DNA of 47,106 bases from Bdellovibrio sp. (GCA_020725805.1 DYEF01000045.1:1-47106); one strand, 5' to 3'; positions 23,863-33,195 are shown, counted from the first letter of the stretch. Numbers and translations: made by a program. Notes: a model not told the origin generated them from the sequence alone.

Positions 23863-25167
23863 TCACTTCCTTTGCAGAAGGGCGTAAAAAAAACTATTAA
23901 AGTTATAATCTGATATCCTTAAAAATCCGTCGTTGTCCGTAAAATTTTTCAAAACAGAGTTCTCCATATCCGGACTGATTATCTCAAATTGTGGATTTTC
24001 TTCAACAAATTTCTTAATGACTTTTGTCGTCTCAGAACCGGTGAGTGTGCATACGGAATAGAGCAGTCTTCCGTCGCTTTTCAGATATTTGGAAATGTTT
24101 TTAAGTATTCTGAATTGTACGGAGGCAAACCTTTTGACTGCCGGATTCCTGATTCTGAACTTGATTTCCGGGTTTTGCGGTAATGTCCCGAGACCGGAGC
24201 AGGGGGCATCAATCAGTATCCTGTCAAATTCCATATCAAGACTGACCTTTGCGGCATCTGCTCTGATAAATCTGAATTTCGGGTTTTGTATCTCTTTGAT
24301 ATCTATAGAAGTTATATCGGCTTGTTCATTTGTCAAATCATATATCTGCAATGCCTTGACCTGATTACCGGAGCAGACGTCCAGTACGGACTGGTTGCCG
24401 CTGACACCGAGAATCCTGCCGGCAATCTGGCTCAGTTCTGATTGTATAATAAACGAATCGGACGGGAGTATCTGATGCAGTGTTTTCTGCGAAACGGAAT
24501 TATTCAGCAGGATGGCATCCGGCACGACTTCAGAATCAATAAATTCGATGCTGTTTCTCTTAAGTATTCTTCTTACAGAGGCGATGTCTTTTCTTACTCT
24601 CAGGGTAATTTTAGGTTTTATGAATGAACTTTTGTAGAGTTTAAGCAGGTCATTGTATGGTATTTCATCTTTCAGCTCAGAGATAAACTTCTTCATAAAA
24701 AGGTTGTCATCTTTGAGTCTCTCGAACTTCTGTTTAAGGTTTTGCTTTTCAGTGAGTCTTCTCAGGAGGTAGTTTAGAAAACCGGCTCCCTTGTGGTTGC
24801 CTGTTATCTGTCTGTATGCGTCTATAGTCTCGGAAACAGCCGCGTATACCGGTATTCTCTCCATTGTAAGCATCTGGGCAAGTGCCGTCTCTAAAGCCGT
24901 AAGTATCGTCTTTTCAAACTTATATAGTGGTTTATTCGTCTCCGTTACTATTATCTCGTCGTAGAGTTCCCTGTATCTGAGGGTGTTGAGCACAATATTG
25001 AAAATCAGGTCTTTATCCTGCAAGGATAAATCTTCTTGACCGAAGTAGCGGTCAATAACGGTATCTCTCGAATGGTTTTTATAAATTACCTCATTAATTA
25101 TCTTTATTGCAATTCCTCTGGAGTTTGTAGCCTTGTACATGTTGATATTATCGGCCGGATTAATCAA
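23863..25167 (-). CDS. rsmB: 16S rRNA m5C967 methyltransferase-like protein with altered SAM motif
   Basis: A 434-residue protein with an N-terminal NusB-like RNA-binding domain (about 12-150) and a C-terminal RsmB/NOL1 methyltransferase domain. Both catalytic cysteines are present, in IDAPCSGLGTLPQNPE and LYSVCTLTGSETTKV. SAM motif I, usually DLCAAPGGKT, reads DVCSGNQVKA here and so lacks the Gly-Gly-Lys. The enzyme would methylate C967 of 16S rRNA, unless the altered motif weakens cofactor binding. The start overlaps the upstream gene by 8 nt. A second ATG nine codons in, before YKATNSRG, is possible. Confidence 0.88.
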   Translation of the reverse strand: MINPADNINMYKATNSRGIAIKIINEVIYKNHSRDTVIDRYFGQEDLSLQDKDLIFNIVLNTLRYRELYDEIIVTETNKPLYKFEKTILTALETALAQMLTMERIPVYAAVSETIDAYRQITGNHKGAGFLNYLLRRLTEKQNLKQKFERLKDDNLFMKKFISELKDEIPYNDLLKLYKSSFIKPKITLRVRKDIASVRRILKRNSIEFIDSEVVPDAILLNNSVSQKTLHQILPSDSFIIQSELSQIAGRILGVSGNQSVLDVCSGNQVKALQIYDLTNEQADITSIDIKEIQNPKFRFIRADAAKVSLDMEFDRILIDAPCSGLGTLPQNPEIKFRIRNPAVKRFASVQFRILKNISKYLKSDGRLLYSVCTLTGSETTKVIKKFVEENPQFEIISPDMENSVLKNFTDNDGFLRISDYNFNSFFYALLQRK

Positions 25168-26041
25168 TCCAGTGTACGGCCTTAATCTCTCTTTTTATAC
25201 CTCTGTGGTATTTATATTTCGGGTATCCGAGAATAACCGAAGTTACTGCTTCGTGGTTATCGGGTATATTGAATAGCTTCTTTATGTTTTTATCTCTGTT
25301 TATGGCCGGTGGAATAAGACCTACTATGGTGGCTCCGAGTCCGAGTGATTGTGCGGCAAGGGCGGCGTAAGTTACAAAGATAAAAGCATCTTCTTTATGT
25401 TCGGGGGCATCTTCAGGTGCATGAAAGACCATAAGTGTATGTGCACCTCTCGTAATCCCGTCATATTCTTCTGTAATATTTCTGTATATCCCCTTTTCTA
25501 TTCTCGGCAGGAGATGGTTATACAATGTTTTTATCATATCCTTTCCGACTTTTCTTCTTATTATGAATCCGCCTATCGGATTTCTGAGCATCTTACCGAG
25601 TTTGTCATAGAATTCTGATATGGAAGGCAGAATACCCAGAATCTTTTCACGGCCGTTTATGACCGTCACTTCTATATGGTGTTCTTTATCCCCGTGCGGG
25701 GCAAGTGATATTGCATATAATATTTTCTTAAGAAGTTCCTTTTCAACCGGTTTGGGTCTGAATCGCCTTACAGAACGTCGGTGTTCGAATATTGAAAAGA
25801 GGTCAGCTGAGTCTGACAGCCCGAAGAAATGTTCTTCATAGTTCTTTTGGTCCGCAAAAACTGATTTTGTCCTGCAGACCGCCATACACTGTCCGCAACC
25901 TATGCATATTTCTGTATAATCTTCTCTGAAAAACGGAATACCGGACTCATCTTTTGCAATGACAGAGGCAGGGCAGACCTCTATACAGGCACCGCACTTC
26001 GAACAGGTTTCTCTGTTTACCGAAAATGATGATGTTGACAT
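25160..26041 (-). CDS. Ferredoxin-nitroreductase fusion protein
   Basis: A 293-residue protein with an N-terminal 2[4Fe-4S] ferredoxin (CSKCGACIEVCPASVI and CIGCGQCMAVC) followed from about residue 85 by a nitroreductase-fold FMN domain (FEHRRSVRRFRPKPV, SLAPHGDKEHHIEV, LGLGATIVGLIPPA). Such fusions are common in anaerobes. They probably use ferredoxin-derived electrons to reduce a small organic substrate that is not known. It lies between the Ser/Thr kinase and rsmB, with an 8 nt overlap to rsmB. GGAG just upstream supports the start. Confidence 0.88.
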   Translation of the reverse strand: MSTSSFSVNRETCSKCGACIEVCPASVIAKDESGIPFFREDYTEICIGCGQCMAVCRTKSVFADQKNYEEHFFGLSDSADLFSIFEHRRSVRRFRPKPVEKELLKKILYAISLAPHGDKEHHIEVTVINGREKILGILPSISEFYDKLGKMLRNPIGGFIIRRKVGKDMIKTLYNHLLPRIEKGIYRNITEEYDGITRGAHTLMVFHAPEDAPEHKEDAFIFVTYAALAAQSLGLGATIVGLIPPAINRDKNIKKLFNIPDNHEAVTSVILGYPKYKYHRGIKREIKAVHWID

Positions 26042-26058
26042 TTTATTCTCCGGATTTG

Positions 26059-27735
26059 TTATGAATATCTAAGATAACCTATTATTTCCAGCATAAAATA
26101 TACCTTGAGGACCTCGTCTTTCCTGTAATTATAGGATAGTACAGCCTCATTTATTGCCTCATTCAGATTTCTCTTCTGGGTAAGAATCTTGAGCAGTCTC
26201 ATCTCGTAGGCATTGAACCGTATCTTTTCGATATACTGATTTGCATCATAATTTATTGATATGGGCTGGAAGATAAAATTTGAGATGTAATTTTCTATTA
26301 TGTATGAAGGGGTGTAGTTGTAGATACATCTGTAGATAAATTCAAAATCTCCGAGATTAAGCGGCAATGCCTCCTGCTTTGTAATCTCCTTGTCGAAATA
26401 TACGAAAATGCCTCTGTCCCAGCTGAGGAGGTGATATATCTTCTCCTTAATCTGTTCGACCAGGAGGTTGTACATCTCGTGAGGCTTCAGAAAGCCTTTG
26501 AGGACTAGATAATCTATGAGTCTGAGGTTTTCCTCCTTACAGGTCTTTAAGGATTCACTGATTACCTCTTTTGAAAGAACACCTTTTCTTAGAATATATT
26601 CACCGATGAATTCGGGCTGGTAGTTGGATGCCACATAGTATATTTTACCATCCTTGAAAAAAATGTTCTTGTATGTACCTGAGTTTTCCACATACAGTCT
26701 GCCGGTCTTTTTCTCCTTCATCAGCTGAACGATAATTTTAGAAACGGGAACTGCAGTGATACTGCCCGAATAATTGCTCTGTTCCTGAAGATTTGTCAGA
26801 GATTCTGTCTCGAGTTGCTCTTCGTAGAGTGTATGCATAAAATTCTTCAGCATTACATAGTTTAGTCTGATATTTTTCGATGAGATATAGTTTTGTATGT
26901 CTGTCTGGAATTCCTGTGCAGATTTATATCGTTTTTTCGGATTCTTACTGGTGGCCTTTAATACTATATCTCTCAGCACGGGGTCAACCTGACGGGAGTT
27001 GTAGGTTATTTCGTCTATCTCTTTATTGAGTATTTCTGATAAAAGCCTCTCATCGTTGGTTTCGTCAAATGCCTTTCTCAATGTCAGCATCTCATAGAGA
27101 ATTAGTCCTGCATCGTAAATGTCTATCTGATGGTTGAAATTTTCGAGCATTATCTGTTCGGGCGCAAGATAGGATATCTTTCCTTTCAGTACATTCCCTT
27201 TCTGCTTGCTCTTGTCGAATTTTGATTTGGCAATACCGAAATCGCCTATCTTTATCTCTCCCTCGAAGCTTATGAATATGTTGGACGGATTTATGTCTCC
27301 GTGAATTATCTTCAGTTCGTTACCTTTGTTGTCTCTGGCCGAGTGTATAACATTCAGTCCTTCGAGGATTTCCGAAATGATGTAGAGGATGATATCCAGC
27401 GGCATCGATATGCCCATCGAGAAGACATTCCTTATAACAGAATAGAGATCTTTTCCGTGGATATATTCCATTACCAGATAAGGGGTATTTTCTATTTCAC
27501 CGACATCGTAGACTTCAATTACATTCGGATGCATTATACACGACATCAGTCTGCCTTCGTTGAGGAATAATCTCACAACCTCGGGGTCGTTTTTGTGTTT
27601 GTCCTGAAGTTTTTTCAGTGCGAGAGGTTTATTGGTGCTGGCGGAGTTCATCTTCTGTGCAAGAAAGACCTCTGCCATACCTCCGGTACCGATTCTTCTT
27701 GTGAGAACATAATTTCCGAAAACTATCTGATTCAT
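26059..27735 (-). CDS. Non-RD Ser/Thr protein kinase with DUF4388-like C-terminal domain
   Basis: A 558-residue soluble protein. The kinase domain (about 7-290) has the glycine loop GTGGMAEVFLA (16-26), the ATP lysine in LALKK, the catalytic loop IIHGDINPSNIF (Asp147), DFG (165-167) and YLAPEQ. The residue before the catalytic Asp is Gly rather than Arg, so it is a non-RD kinase and may not need activation-loop phosphorylation. Residues about 330-500 resemble DUF4388 (PATAN), as in other deltaproteobacterial regulators (KKTGRLYVENSG, IFFKDGKIYYVAS). No membrane helix is seen. It sits 1 nt downstream of uvrB in a housekeeping operon. Its targets are unknown. Confidence 0.9.
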   Translation of the reverse strand: MNQIVFGNYVLTRRIGTGGMAEVFLAQKMNSASTNKPLALKKLQDKHKNDPEVVRLFLNEGRLMSCIMHPNVIEVYDVGEIENTPYLVMEYIHGKDLYSVIRNVFSMGISMPLDIILYIISEILEGLNVIHSARDNKGNELKIIHGDINPSNIFISFEGEIKIGDFGIAKSKFDKSKQKGNVLKGKISYLAPEQIMLENFNHQIDIYDAGLILYEMLTLRKAFDETNDERLLSEILNKEIDEITYNSRQVDPVLRDIVLKATSKNPKKRYKSAQEFQTDIQNYISSKNIRLNYVMLKNFMHTLYEEQLETESLTNLQEQSNYSGSITAVPVSKIIVQLMKEKKTGRLYVENSGTYKNIFFKDGKIYYVASNYQPEFIGEYILRKGVLSKEVISESLKTCKEENLRLIDYLVLKGFLKPHEMYNLLVEQIKEKIYHLLSWDRGIFVYFDKEITKQEALPLNLGDFEFIYRCIYNYTPSYIIENYISNFIFQPISINYDANQYIEKIRFNAYEMRLLKILTQKRNLNEAINEAVLSYNYRKDEVLKVYFMLEIIGYLRYS

Positions 27736-27736
27736 T

Positions 27737-29716
27737 TCAGTTTATCTTGAGTAATAATTTTTCGTACTTTCTGATTTCATCTCTTATCTCTGCTGCCTTT
27801 TCAAATTCCAGATTAGAGGCGCATTTTAACATCTCTTTTCTTAATGTGGCAATCTTTTTTTCTATGTTTTTCAAGTCCTTTTCTGACACATCGTCATATT
27901 CGAAATAGTCATTGTTGTATATTCTGAACTTTATGTCCGAAACTCTCTTTATTATTGATTTAGGGGTAATATTGTTCTGCCGGTTGAATTCAAGTTGCTT
28001 TTCCCTTCTTCTGCCGGTCTCCCTGACTGCCTTATCTATGGATTCGGTAATTCTGTCTGCATATAAAATGGCCGTCCCGTTGATATTCCTGCTGGCCCTT
28101 CCTATCGTCTGGATTAAAGACCTCTCCGACCTCAGAAATCCCTCCTTGTCTGCATCTAGTATGGCTACAAGTGAGACCTCCGGCAGGTCAAGTCCTTCCC
28201 TGAGAAGGTTTATCCCGACCAAAATATCGAATTCACCTTTTCTGAGTCCCCTTATTATCTCAATCCGTTCGAGTGTATCGATGTCAGAGTGCATATATTT
28301 TACCTTAAACTTTTTGGAAGTAAGATATTCTGTAAGCTCTTCGGCAAATCTTTTTGTGAGGGTAGTAACCAGTACTCTTTCTCCTCTCTCTATTCTTTTC
28401 GAAATCTCGGCAATCAGGTCCTCAACCTGATTCTGTGCTGGTCTTATATGTATCTCGGGGTCCAGAAGACCTGTAGGTCTGATTATCTGTTCGGCTATAT
28501 TATCCTTTGCCATTGATAGTTCATAGGGACCGGGGGTGGCGGAGACATATATTACTTGATTTACCACCTTTGTAAATTCCTCGAATTTAAGTGGCCTGTT
28601 ATCAAGTGCGGATGGTAGTCTGAATCCGAATTCAACAAGAGTCTCTTTTCTCGACCTGTCACCGTTGTACATAGCGTTGAGCTGCGGTATCGTTATATGA
28701 CTCTCATCAATAATTGTCAGAAAGTTTTCAGGAAAGTAATCCAGAAGGGTAGGGGGTGGTTCACCCGGTCTCCTGTTTGTAAAGTGTCTTGAATAATTTT
28801 CAATACCATTGCAGTAACCTGTCTCCATAAGCATTTCGAGGTCGTATCTGACTCTCTGTTCGAGTCTCTGTGCCTCAAGCAGTTTGTTCTGTCTGTAAAG
28901 CTCCTCAAGCCTTGTTCTGAGTTCTTCCCTTATCGATTCCAGTGCCTGATTCAGCTGGTCTCTGGTAATTGCATAGTGGGAGCCCGGGAATATGTAAACC
29001 TTGTCCAGCTCTGTTTTTGTAATTCCTGTTACCGGGTCGAACTCCCTGATGGACTCGACCTTTTCTCCGAGGAGAATGATTCTTATGGCCAGAGATTCCT
29101 CGTAGGGCGGGAATATATCAATGGTATCACCTCTGGTTCTGAACGTGCCTCTGTGAAAATCCACATCATTTCTCTCGTACTGCATCTTAATCAGTTTGCT
29201 GATGATTTCTTTTCTGCTGTATCTTCCTCCCTTGGCAATGAACAGCTGCATCTCCGAATAACTTTCTGAGGACCCGAGGCCATATATGCAGGATACAGAA
29301 GCCACAATTATCACATCATTTCTGGTCAGAAGCGAGTGTGTGGCGGAGTGTCTCAGTCTGTCAATCTCTTCGTTGATATCAGTCTCCTTCTCAATGTACA
29401 GGTCCTTTTCGGGGACATAAGCCTCGGGCTGGTAGTAATCATAATATGATACAAAGAATTCAACCGCATTTTCAGGGAAGAAACTCTTAAATTCCTCGAA
29501 GAGCTGTGCCGCAAGCGCCTTATTCGGACTCAGTACAAGGGCCGGCAGTCCGACCTTTTCTATGACACAGGCCATCGTAAATGTCTTGCCTGAGCCTGTT
29601 ACACCAAGTAAAACCTGATGCCCCTTGCCAGCTTCTATCCCTTTTACAAGCTTTTCGATTGCTGCTTTCTGGTCTCCCTGAGGTTTGAATGCGGAATGTA
29701 ATCTGAATGAAGGCAT
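27737..29716 (-). CDS. uvrB: Excinuclease ABC subunit B
   Basis: A 659-residue UvrB, the DNA-damage verification helicase of nucleotide excision repair. Motifs in order are [12 protein letters not shown] (Walker A), [20 protein letters not shown] (the beta-hairpin that grips DNA), [20 protein letters not shown] (helicase motif II), [30 protein letters not shown] and QTIGRASRN (motif VI). The UvrC-binding UVR helix pair is at the C-terminus ([13 protein letters not shown]). Length is normal. It follows the DUF47 gene and precedes the Ser/Thr kinase by 1 nt. Confidence 0.97.
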   Translation of the reverse strand: MPSFRLHSAFKPQGDQKAAIEKLVKGIEAGKGHQVLLGVTGSGKTFTMACVIEKVGLPALVLSPNKALAAQLFEEFKSFFPENAVEFFVSYYDYYQPEAYVPEKDLYIEKETDINEEIDRLRHSATHSLLTRNDVIIVASVSCIYGLGSSESYSEMQLFIAKGGRYSRKEIISKLIKMQYERNDVDFHRGTFRTRGDTIDIFPPYEESLAIRIILLGEKVESIREFDPVTGITKTELDKVYIFPGSHYAITRDQLNQALESIREELRTRLEELYRQNKLLEAQRLEQRVRYDLEMLMETGYCNGIENYSRHFTNRRPGEPPPTLLDYFPENFLTIIDESHITIPQLNAMYNGDRSRKETLVEFGFRLPSALDNRPLKFEEFTKVVNQVIYVSATPGPYELSMAKDNIAEQIIRPTGLLDPEIHIRPAQNQVEDLIAEISKRIERGERVLVTTLTKRFAEELTEYLTSKKFKVKYMHSDIDTLERIEIIRGLRKGEFDILVGINLLREGLDLPEVSLVAILDADKEGFLRSERSLIQTIGRASRNINGTAILYADRITESIDKAVRETGRRREKQLEFNRQNNITPKSIIKRVSDIKFRIYNNDYFEYDDVSEKDLKNIEKKIATLRKEMLKCASNLEFEKAAEIRDEIRKYEKLLLKIN

Positions 29717-29725
29717 TCGTAATGA

Positions 29726-30358
29726 TTATGCATTTTTGAGTACTATACCTTCAATCACATTTGCCACATCCTCACAGCGGTCAATTGCCATTTCGATATT
29801 TTCGTAAATCTCTTTCCATTTTATTATATTTATCGGGTCTTTTTCCTCTGCGAACAATTTGGTAATGGCCGCTCTCAGTCTTGAATCACCCTCATTTTCG
29901 AGGCGGTTTATTTCAATGCAGTGCTTCTGGATTTTTTCCCTGTTCTTAAAATCCCTCATTTCGAGGACTGCCTTATGAAGTTCAGAGAAGGTAAGTCTTA
30001 ATACCTCTGTAAGGCTTATGAATTCGGGAGTTATAGATTTAATGTTATACATATCAAACCGCAGCATTGTTGCCTGTGTAAGGTCTAATATGTCATCGAT
30101 CTTCTTTACGAGATTCTGGATATCCTCACGGTCAATCGGAGTAAGGAATGTCTTGTTGAGTGCCTCGATTGTAAGATGGACAAGTGTATCTGCTTCGTGT
30201 TCGATCTCCTTGAGTTCGGAGTTACATACCTGAAATTCGCATTTTTCATAATTTTTGACGGTCTTTTCGAAAAGTTCAAGTCCTTTGTTTATTGTAGTTG
30301 CAATCTTGTCGAAATATTCAAAAAAATCAATCTCTTTTGGCATTAGTTTTTTCAGCAT
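29726..30358 (-). CDS. DUF47/PhoU-like protein
   Basis: A 210-residue all-helical protein of the DUF47 (TIGR00153) family, relatives of PhoU that usually accompany PiT phosphate transporters. Acidic metal-binding helices contain LKEIEHEADTLVH and INRLENEGDSRLRAAI, matching the repeated E-x-E-x-D pattern of PhoU. No transporter gene is adjacent. The ATG at 30358 was chosen because GAGGAGG stands just upstream. An in-frame start at 30406 would add 16 residues and lie close to the -10 box of the promoter at 30386-30413. It is the first gene of the minus-strand operon. Confidence 0.88.
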   Translation of the reverse strand: MLKKLMPKEIDFFEYFDKIATTINKGLELFEKTVKNYEKCEFQVCNSELKEIEHEADTLVHLTIEALNKTFLTPIDREDIQNLVKKIDDILDLTQATMLRFDMYNIKSITPEFISLTEVLRLTFSELHKAVLEMRDFKNREKIQKHCIEINRLENEGDSRLRAAITKLFAEEKDPINIIKWKEIYENIEMAIDRCEDVANVIEGIVLKNA

Positions 30359-30385
30359 TATTAGTTCCTCCTCTAAATATTCCGA

Positions 30386-30413
30386 TTTATAATTAACTAA
30401 ATCCAAATGTCAA
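30386..30413 (-). promoter_or_regulatory. Sigma-70-type promoter of the minus-strand operon
   Basis: On the minus strand TTGACA (30413-30408) and TATAAA (30391-30386) are 16 nt apart, about 28 nt before the DUF47 start codon. It drives DUF47-uvrB-kinase-nitroreductase-rsmB-rpe-sugar kinase. Confidence 0.65.
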
Positions 30414-30418
30414 ATAAT

Positions 30419-30446
30419 TTGATTAGAGGGAGAATCTTTTTATATG
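30419..30446 (+). promoter_or_regulatory. Candidate promoter of the metalloprotease, overlapping a dyad
   Basis: TTGATT (30419-30424) and TATATG (30441-30446) are 16 nt apart, and the -10 is imperfect. The -10 is also the left arm of a perfect dyad, TATATGA (30441-30447) and TCATATA (30456-30462), that could be an operator. Confidence 0.4.
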
Positions 30447-30462
30447 ACAGAAATATCATATA
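30441..30462. promoter_or_regulatory. Perfect inverted repeat in the metalloprotease promoter region
   Basis: The 7-bp arms TATATGA and TCATATA are separated by 8 bp. The dyad lies between two divergent transcription units and overlaps the candidate -10, as an operator would. It resembles the dyad at 35787-35804. Confidence 0.5.
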
Positions 30463-30487
30463 GTAGGGGGTAAAGTTGTTTTGTTTT

Positions 30488-30527
30488 GAAAGACAATGCC
30501 GTTTTGCAATATTATTGGTTGTCTTTC
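30488..30527 (+). promoter_or_regulatory. 5'-UTR stem-loop abutting the metalloprotease ribosome binding site
   Basis: GAAAGACAA (30488-30496) is the exact reverse complement of TTGTCTTTC (30519-30527). The 22-nt loop contains a small TGC/GCA pairing. AGGAGG begins at the next base (30528), so folding could influence translation of the protease. Confidence 0.55.
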
Positions 30528-30543
30528 AGGAGGTAAGTACTTT

Positions 30544-33195
30544 ATGAAAAAACATTTTATCAGTTTATTGGTTTTAACACTTTTTGCTTTTAGCTCTGAC
30601 ATCGCATTCGGATATAATTATTTTGAAGACCTTTCGATGTCCGGAATGGATAAATTCATTGCAATTAATCCTCAGGCCAGGATAGTCTTTAAGGATGCCA
30701 TCAGAATCCCTTCTTTGATTTACAATATAAGTATCCCTGCATCCGGTGAGTATGAGGTCAGAAATTTCATACAGAACAATTATAATCTGTTCGGCTTAAA
30801 ATCCGATCATACCCAGTTGTCGCTAAAAAGGAGCAATTTTTTTGACGGTTTTACCGTTTACAGATATCAGCAGATGTTTGATGGTATAGAAGTTGACGGC
30901 GGCGAGATTGTAACACTCATGAAAGGCAATAATATAATTCAGATTTCAAGTTCTGCACGTCAGGTAGATAATCCCCCGGATTCCTTTGTATATTCCTACG
31001 ATGCAGCAAAGTCAATCGTCCTGAATCATCTGAAACCCTCTCTCTATAACGAGAAGTCCTTTGAGATCAATAGGGCATTTCTTGAGCAGGGGGATGGTTT
31101 TTATCCTGTTTATAAGGTGTATATAGAATCATATGTGCCGGTCGCAAGTTATATATATTATATCGATGCAAGGGATGGTTCTGTCATTCAGAGAATAAAC
31201 CGTATGTTCAATGCAAGTGGCTCGGTATATATGGATTCACCTGAAAAGAGTGGCAGTCTTACAACCGTTACTCTTACAAATTTAACGTCAAGCTCGGCCC
31301 TCTCTGGTAATTATGTAGATACTTATTCAAACTGTGACCCGAGATATGCCTGCTCTGAAAGCAACAGGCAGGCAAAGGCGGACGGAGGCGGTAATTTCGT
31401 TTATACTCCTAATGAAGCCGGGGCAACATCGAGCAATCCGTATGACCCGTTTGCCGAGGTTATGAACTTCTATCATATAAACCGGGCACACGACTGGTAT
31501 AAGTCGAAAGGTGTAAATGCTCTGGATTTCAAACTTGAGGCGGCGGTCAATGTTACAAAACTCGGTACAGAAATGCAGTGTAATGCTGCCTATATAGGCG
31601 GTGCGTTTATTGTAGGCCTCTGTCTCGGTTCGAATCCTTACAATACTGCAAAAAAGAATGTCAATATCGCCTATGATGCAGATGTAATGATGCACGAATA
31701 TACACACGGTTTTGTGGACAAGACAAGTCAGCTCTACGGAGGAATAGACTCCTACGGATTGAACGGAATTCCCCTTGGTCTCAATGAGGGGACTGCAGAT
31801 TTTATACCGTCTCATATTACAAATGATGAGGTGATAGGCAGGCACCTTTCAGTAGCGTTCGGCGCCGGTGCTGTAAGAAATCTCAATGACTATTCCCGGT
31901 GTCCAGATAATATAGTAGGAGAATCACACGAGGATGGAAAAGTGTTTGCAGGTCCGACCTGGCTTGCGAGAAAATATTTGAATGGTGATGACAACTTCGG
32001 TAAGGCAGTAGCACTCGCCATGGCTTCAATCAGCAGGACTGCATCTCTGCAGGATGCTGCAAATGCTGTTCTCTCGTCGGCCCAGACTATCGGGGGAAAC
32101 ACAATGGCAGATCAGGTAGAGAAGGCTTATAATGAGAGGAACTTACTGAACTGCGGGAGACTGGTTGATGTCCCCAACGGCTATACTGCCAGCGGGTGGA
32201 CCCTTGTACCGGAATATTCCGGTGTAAGCGGAAAACAGCCGTTTGTGATTCAGTTCGTCTATACAGTTCCCTCAAGCGCCCAGTCGATAAGTGTAGATAT
32301 GAATGCAATGAATCTGCAGACAGGTGCAGATGCCACTAGCAAAGTTACATTTTATGTAAACTATAACAGTTATGTTAAATATTCAACTTCCGGTACTACG
32401 GCAACTTACAAATGGGTAAATACCCCGAGCCAGACAATAAACAGTCCTCAGCCCGGAAAATATTATGTTCTTGCCGTTGGCGATGGATACGGGCTTTATC
32501 AGTTTTCTTTTACGTTCACATTCAAGGGTCCTCCCCCGACTGTCGCTTCAATTACACCGGATTCGGCAAAACAGGGAGATACTATCCCAGAAGTTACTGT
32601 AAAAGGGACGAATTTTCAGCAGGGCTCAAAGATATCTCTCGGGCCAAATACCAATGTGCAGACGACAGTCTTTGTTGATGCAAATACTTTGAAGGGCCAG
32701 AATGTGAGGATCGGTTCTACTGCTGCTACAGGCAAGAGAAATGTTACTGTAAATAATCCTGATGGTCAGCAGGGAGTAGGAACTGGATTGTTTACGGTCC
32801 TTCCTGCCAATCCGGTAGATGCAGGGGTCGATACTGGTGTGGATACCGGTGTGGATACCGGATATGATTCCGGTATTGATACAGGTTTTGATTCAGGATA
32901 TGATGCAGGCAAGGATGTCATTACAGATACCTATGTTCCTCCCGATGTAGTATATGATACCAGTAAAGATGTAGTTACAGATACTAATGTCCAGCCGGAT
33001 ACGAATGTAGTTGTCGATACAGGTTATGATACCTATCCTGTAAAGGATGTAAAGACGAACGATATTAACAAAGAAGAATGTAAATGCGATGAGACATACG
33101 GATGTGACCCTGATTGTGAATGTGATCCGGAGTGTCAGGAAGGAACGAATGATGGTATTGTGGAAAGCGGATGTTCCTGCTCCATAATTAATTAA
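30544..33195 (+). CDS. Secreted zinc metalloprotease (M4/M36-like) with PPC, IPT, DxGx repeats and Cys-rich tail
   Basis: An 883-residue exported protein with signal peptide MKKHFISLLVLTLFAFSSDIA. A FTP/PepSY-type propeptide covers about 25-230 (DGIEVDGGEIVTLM). The catalytic domain has HEYTH (His384, Glu385, His388) and the third zinc ligand Glu415 in LNEGTADF, a gluzincin arrangement between thermolysin and fungalysin patterns. A PPC-like domain (about 550-660) and an IPT/TIG domain (about 665-755) follow. Then come eight D-x-G-x units, a Thr/Asp/Val linker and a tail with ten cysteines that ends SGCSCSIIN. The tail recalls a MYXO-CTERM signal without its membrane helix. The ATG at 30544 follows AGGAGG. 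A strong terminator lies downstream. Confidence 0.88.
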   Translation: MKKHFISLLVLTLFAFSSDIAFGYNYFEDLSMSGMDKFIAINPQARIVFKDAIRIPSLIYNISIPASGEYEVRNFIQNNYNLFGLKSDHTQLSLKRSNFFDGFTVYRYQQMFDGIEVDGGEIVTLMKGNNIIQISSSARQVDNPPDSFVYSYDAAKSIVLNHLKPSLYNEKSFEINRAFLEQGDGFYPVYKVYIESYVPVASYIYYIDARDGSVIQRINRMFNASGSVYMDSPEKSGSLTTVTLTNLTSSSALSGNYVDTYSNCDPRYACSESNRQAKADGGGNFVYTPNEAGATSSNPYDPFAEVMNFYHINRAHDWYKSKGVNALDFKLEAAVNVTKLGTEMQCNAAYIGGAFIVGLCLGSNPYNTAKKNVNIAYDADVMMHEYTHGFVDKTSQLYGGIDSYGLNGIPLGLNEGTADFIPSHITNDEVIGRHLSVAFGAGAVRNLNDYSRCPDNIVGESHEDGKVFAGPTWLARKYLNGDDNFGKAVALAMASISRTASLQDAANAVLSSAQTIGGNTMADQVEKAYNERNLLNCGRLVDVPNGYTASGWTLVPEYSGVSGKQPFVIQFVYTVPSSAQSISVDMNAMNLQTGADATSKVTFYVNYNSYVKYSTSGTTATYKWVNTPSQTINSPQPGKYYVLAVGDGYGLYQFSFTFTFKGPPPTVASITPDSAKQGDTIPEVTVKGTNFQQGSKISLGPNTNVQTTVFVDANTLKGQNVRIGSTAATGKRNVTVNNPDGQQGVGTGLFTVLPANPVDAGVDTGVDTGVDTGYDSGIDTGFDSGYDAGKDVITDTYVPPDVVYDTSKDVVTDTNVQPDTNVVVDTGYDTYPVKDVKTNDINKEECKCDETYGCDPDCECDPECQEGTNDGIVESGCSCSIIN
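32818..32913 (+). repeat. Eight 12-bp coding repeats (D-x-G-x tetrapeptides)
   Basis: In the metalloprotease gene the tetrapeptides DAGV, DTGV (twice), DTGY, DSGI, DTGF, DSGY and DAGK follow one another. Such Asp/Gly units are common flexible linkers, possibly calcium-binding, in secreted proteins of Myxococcota-like bacteria. Confidence 0.8.

Noticed and set aside
32818-32913. DxGx-repeat DNA as an independent satellite
   Set aside because: It stays in frame inside the protease gene and varies at synonymous and third-residue positions, as coding repeats do.
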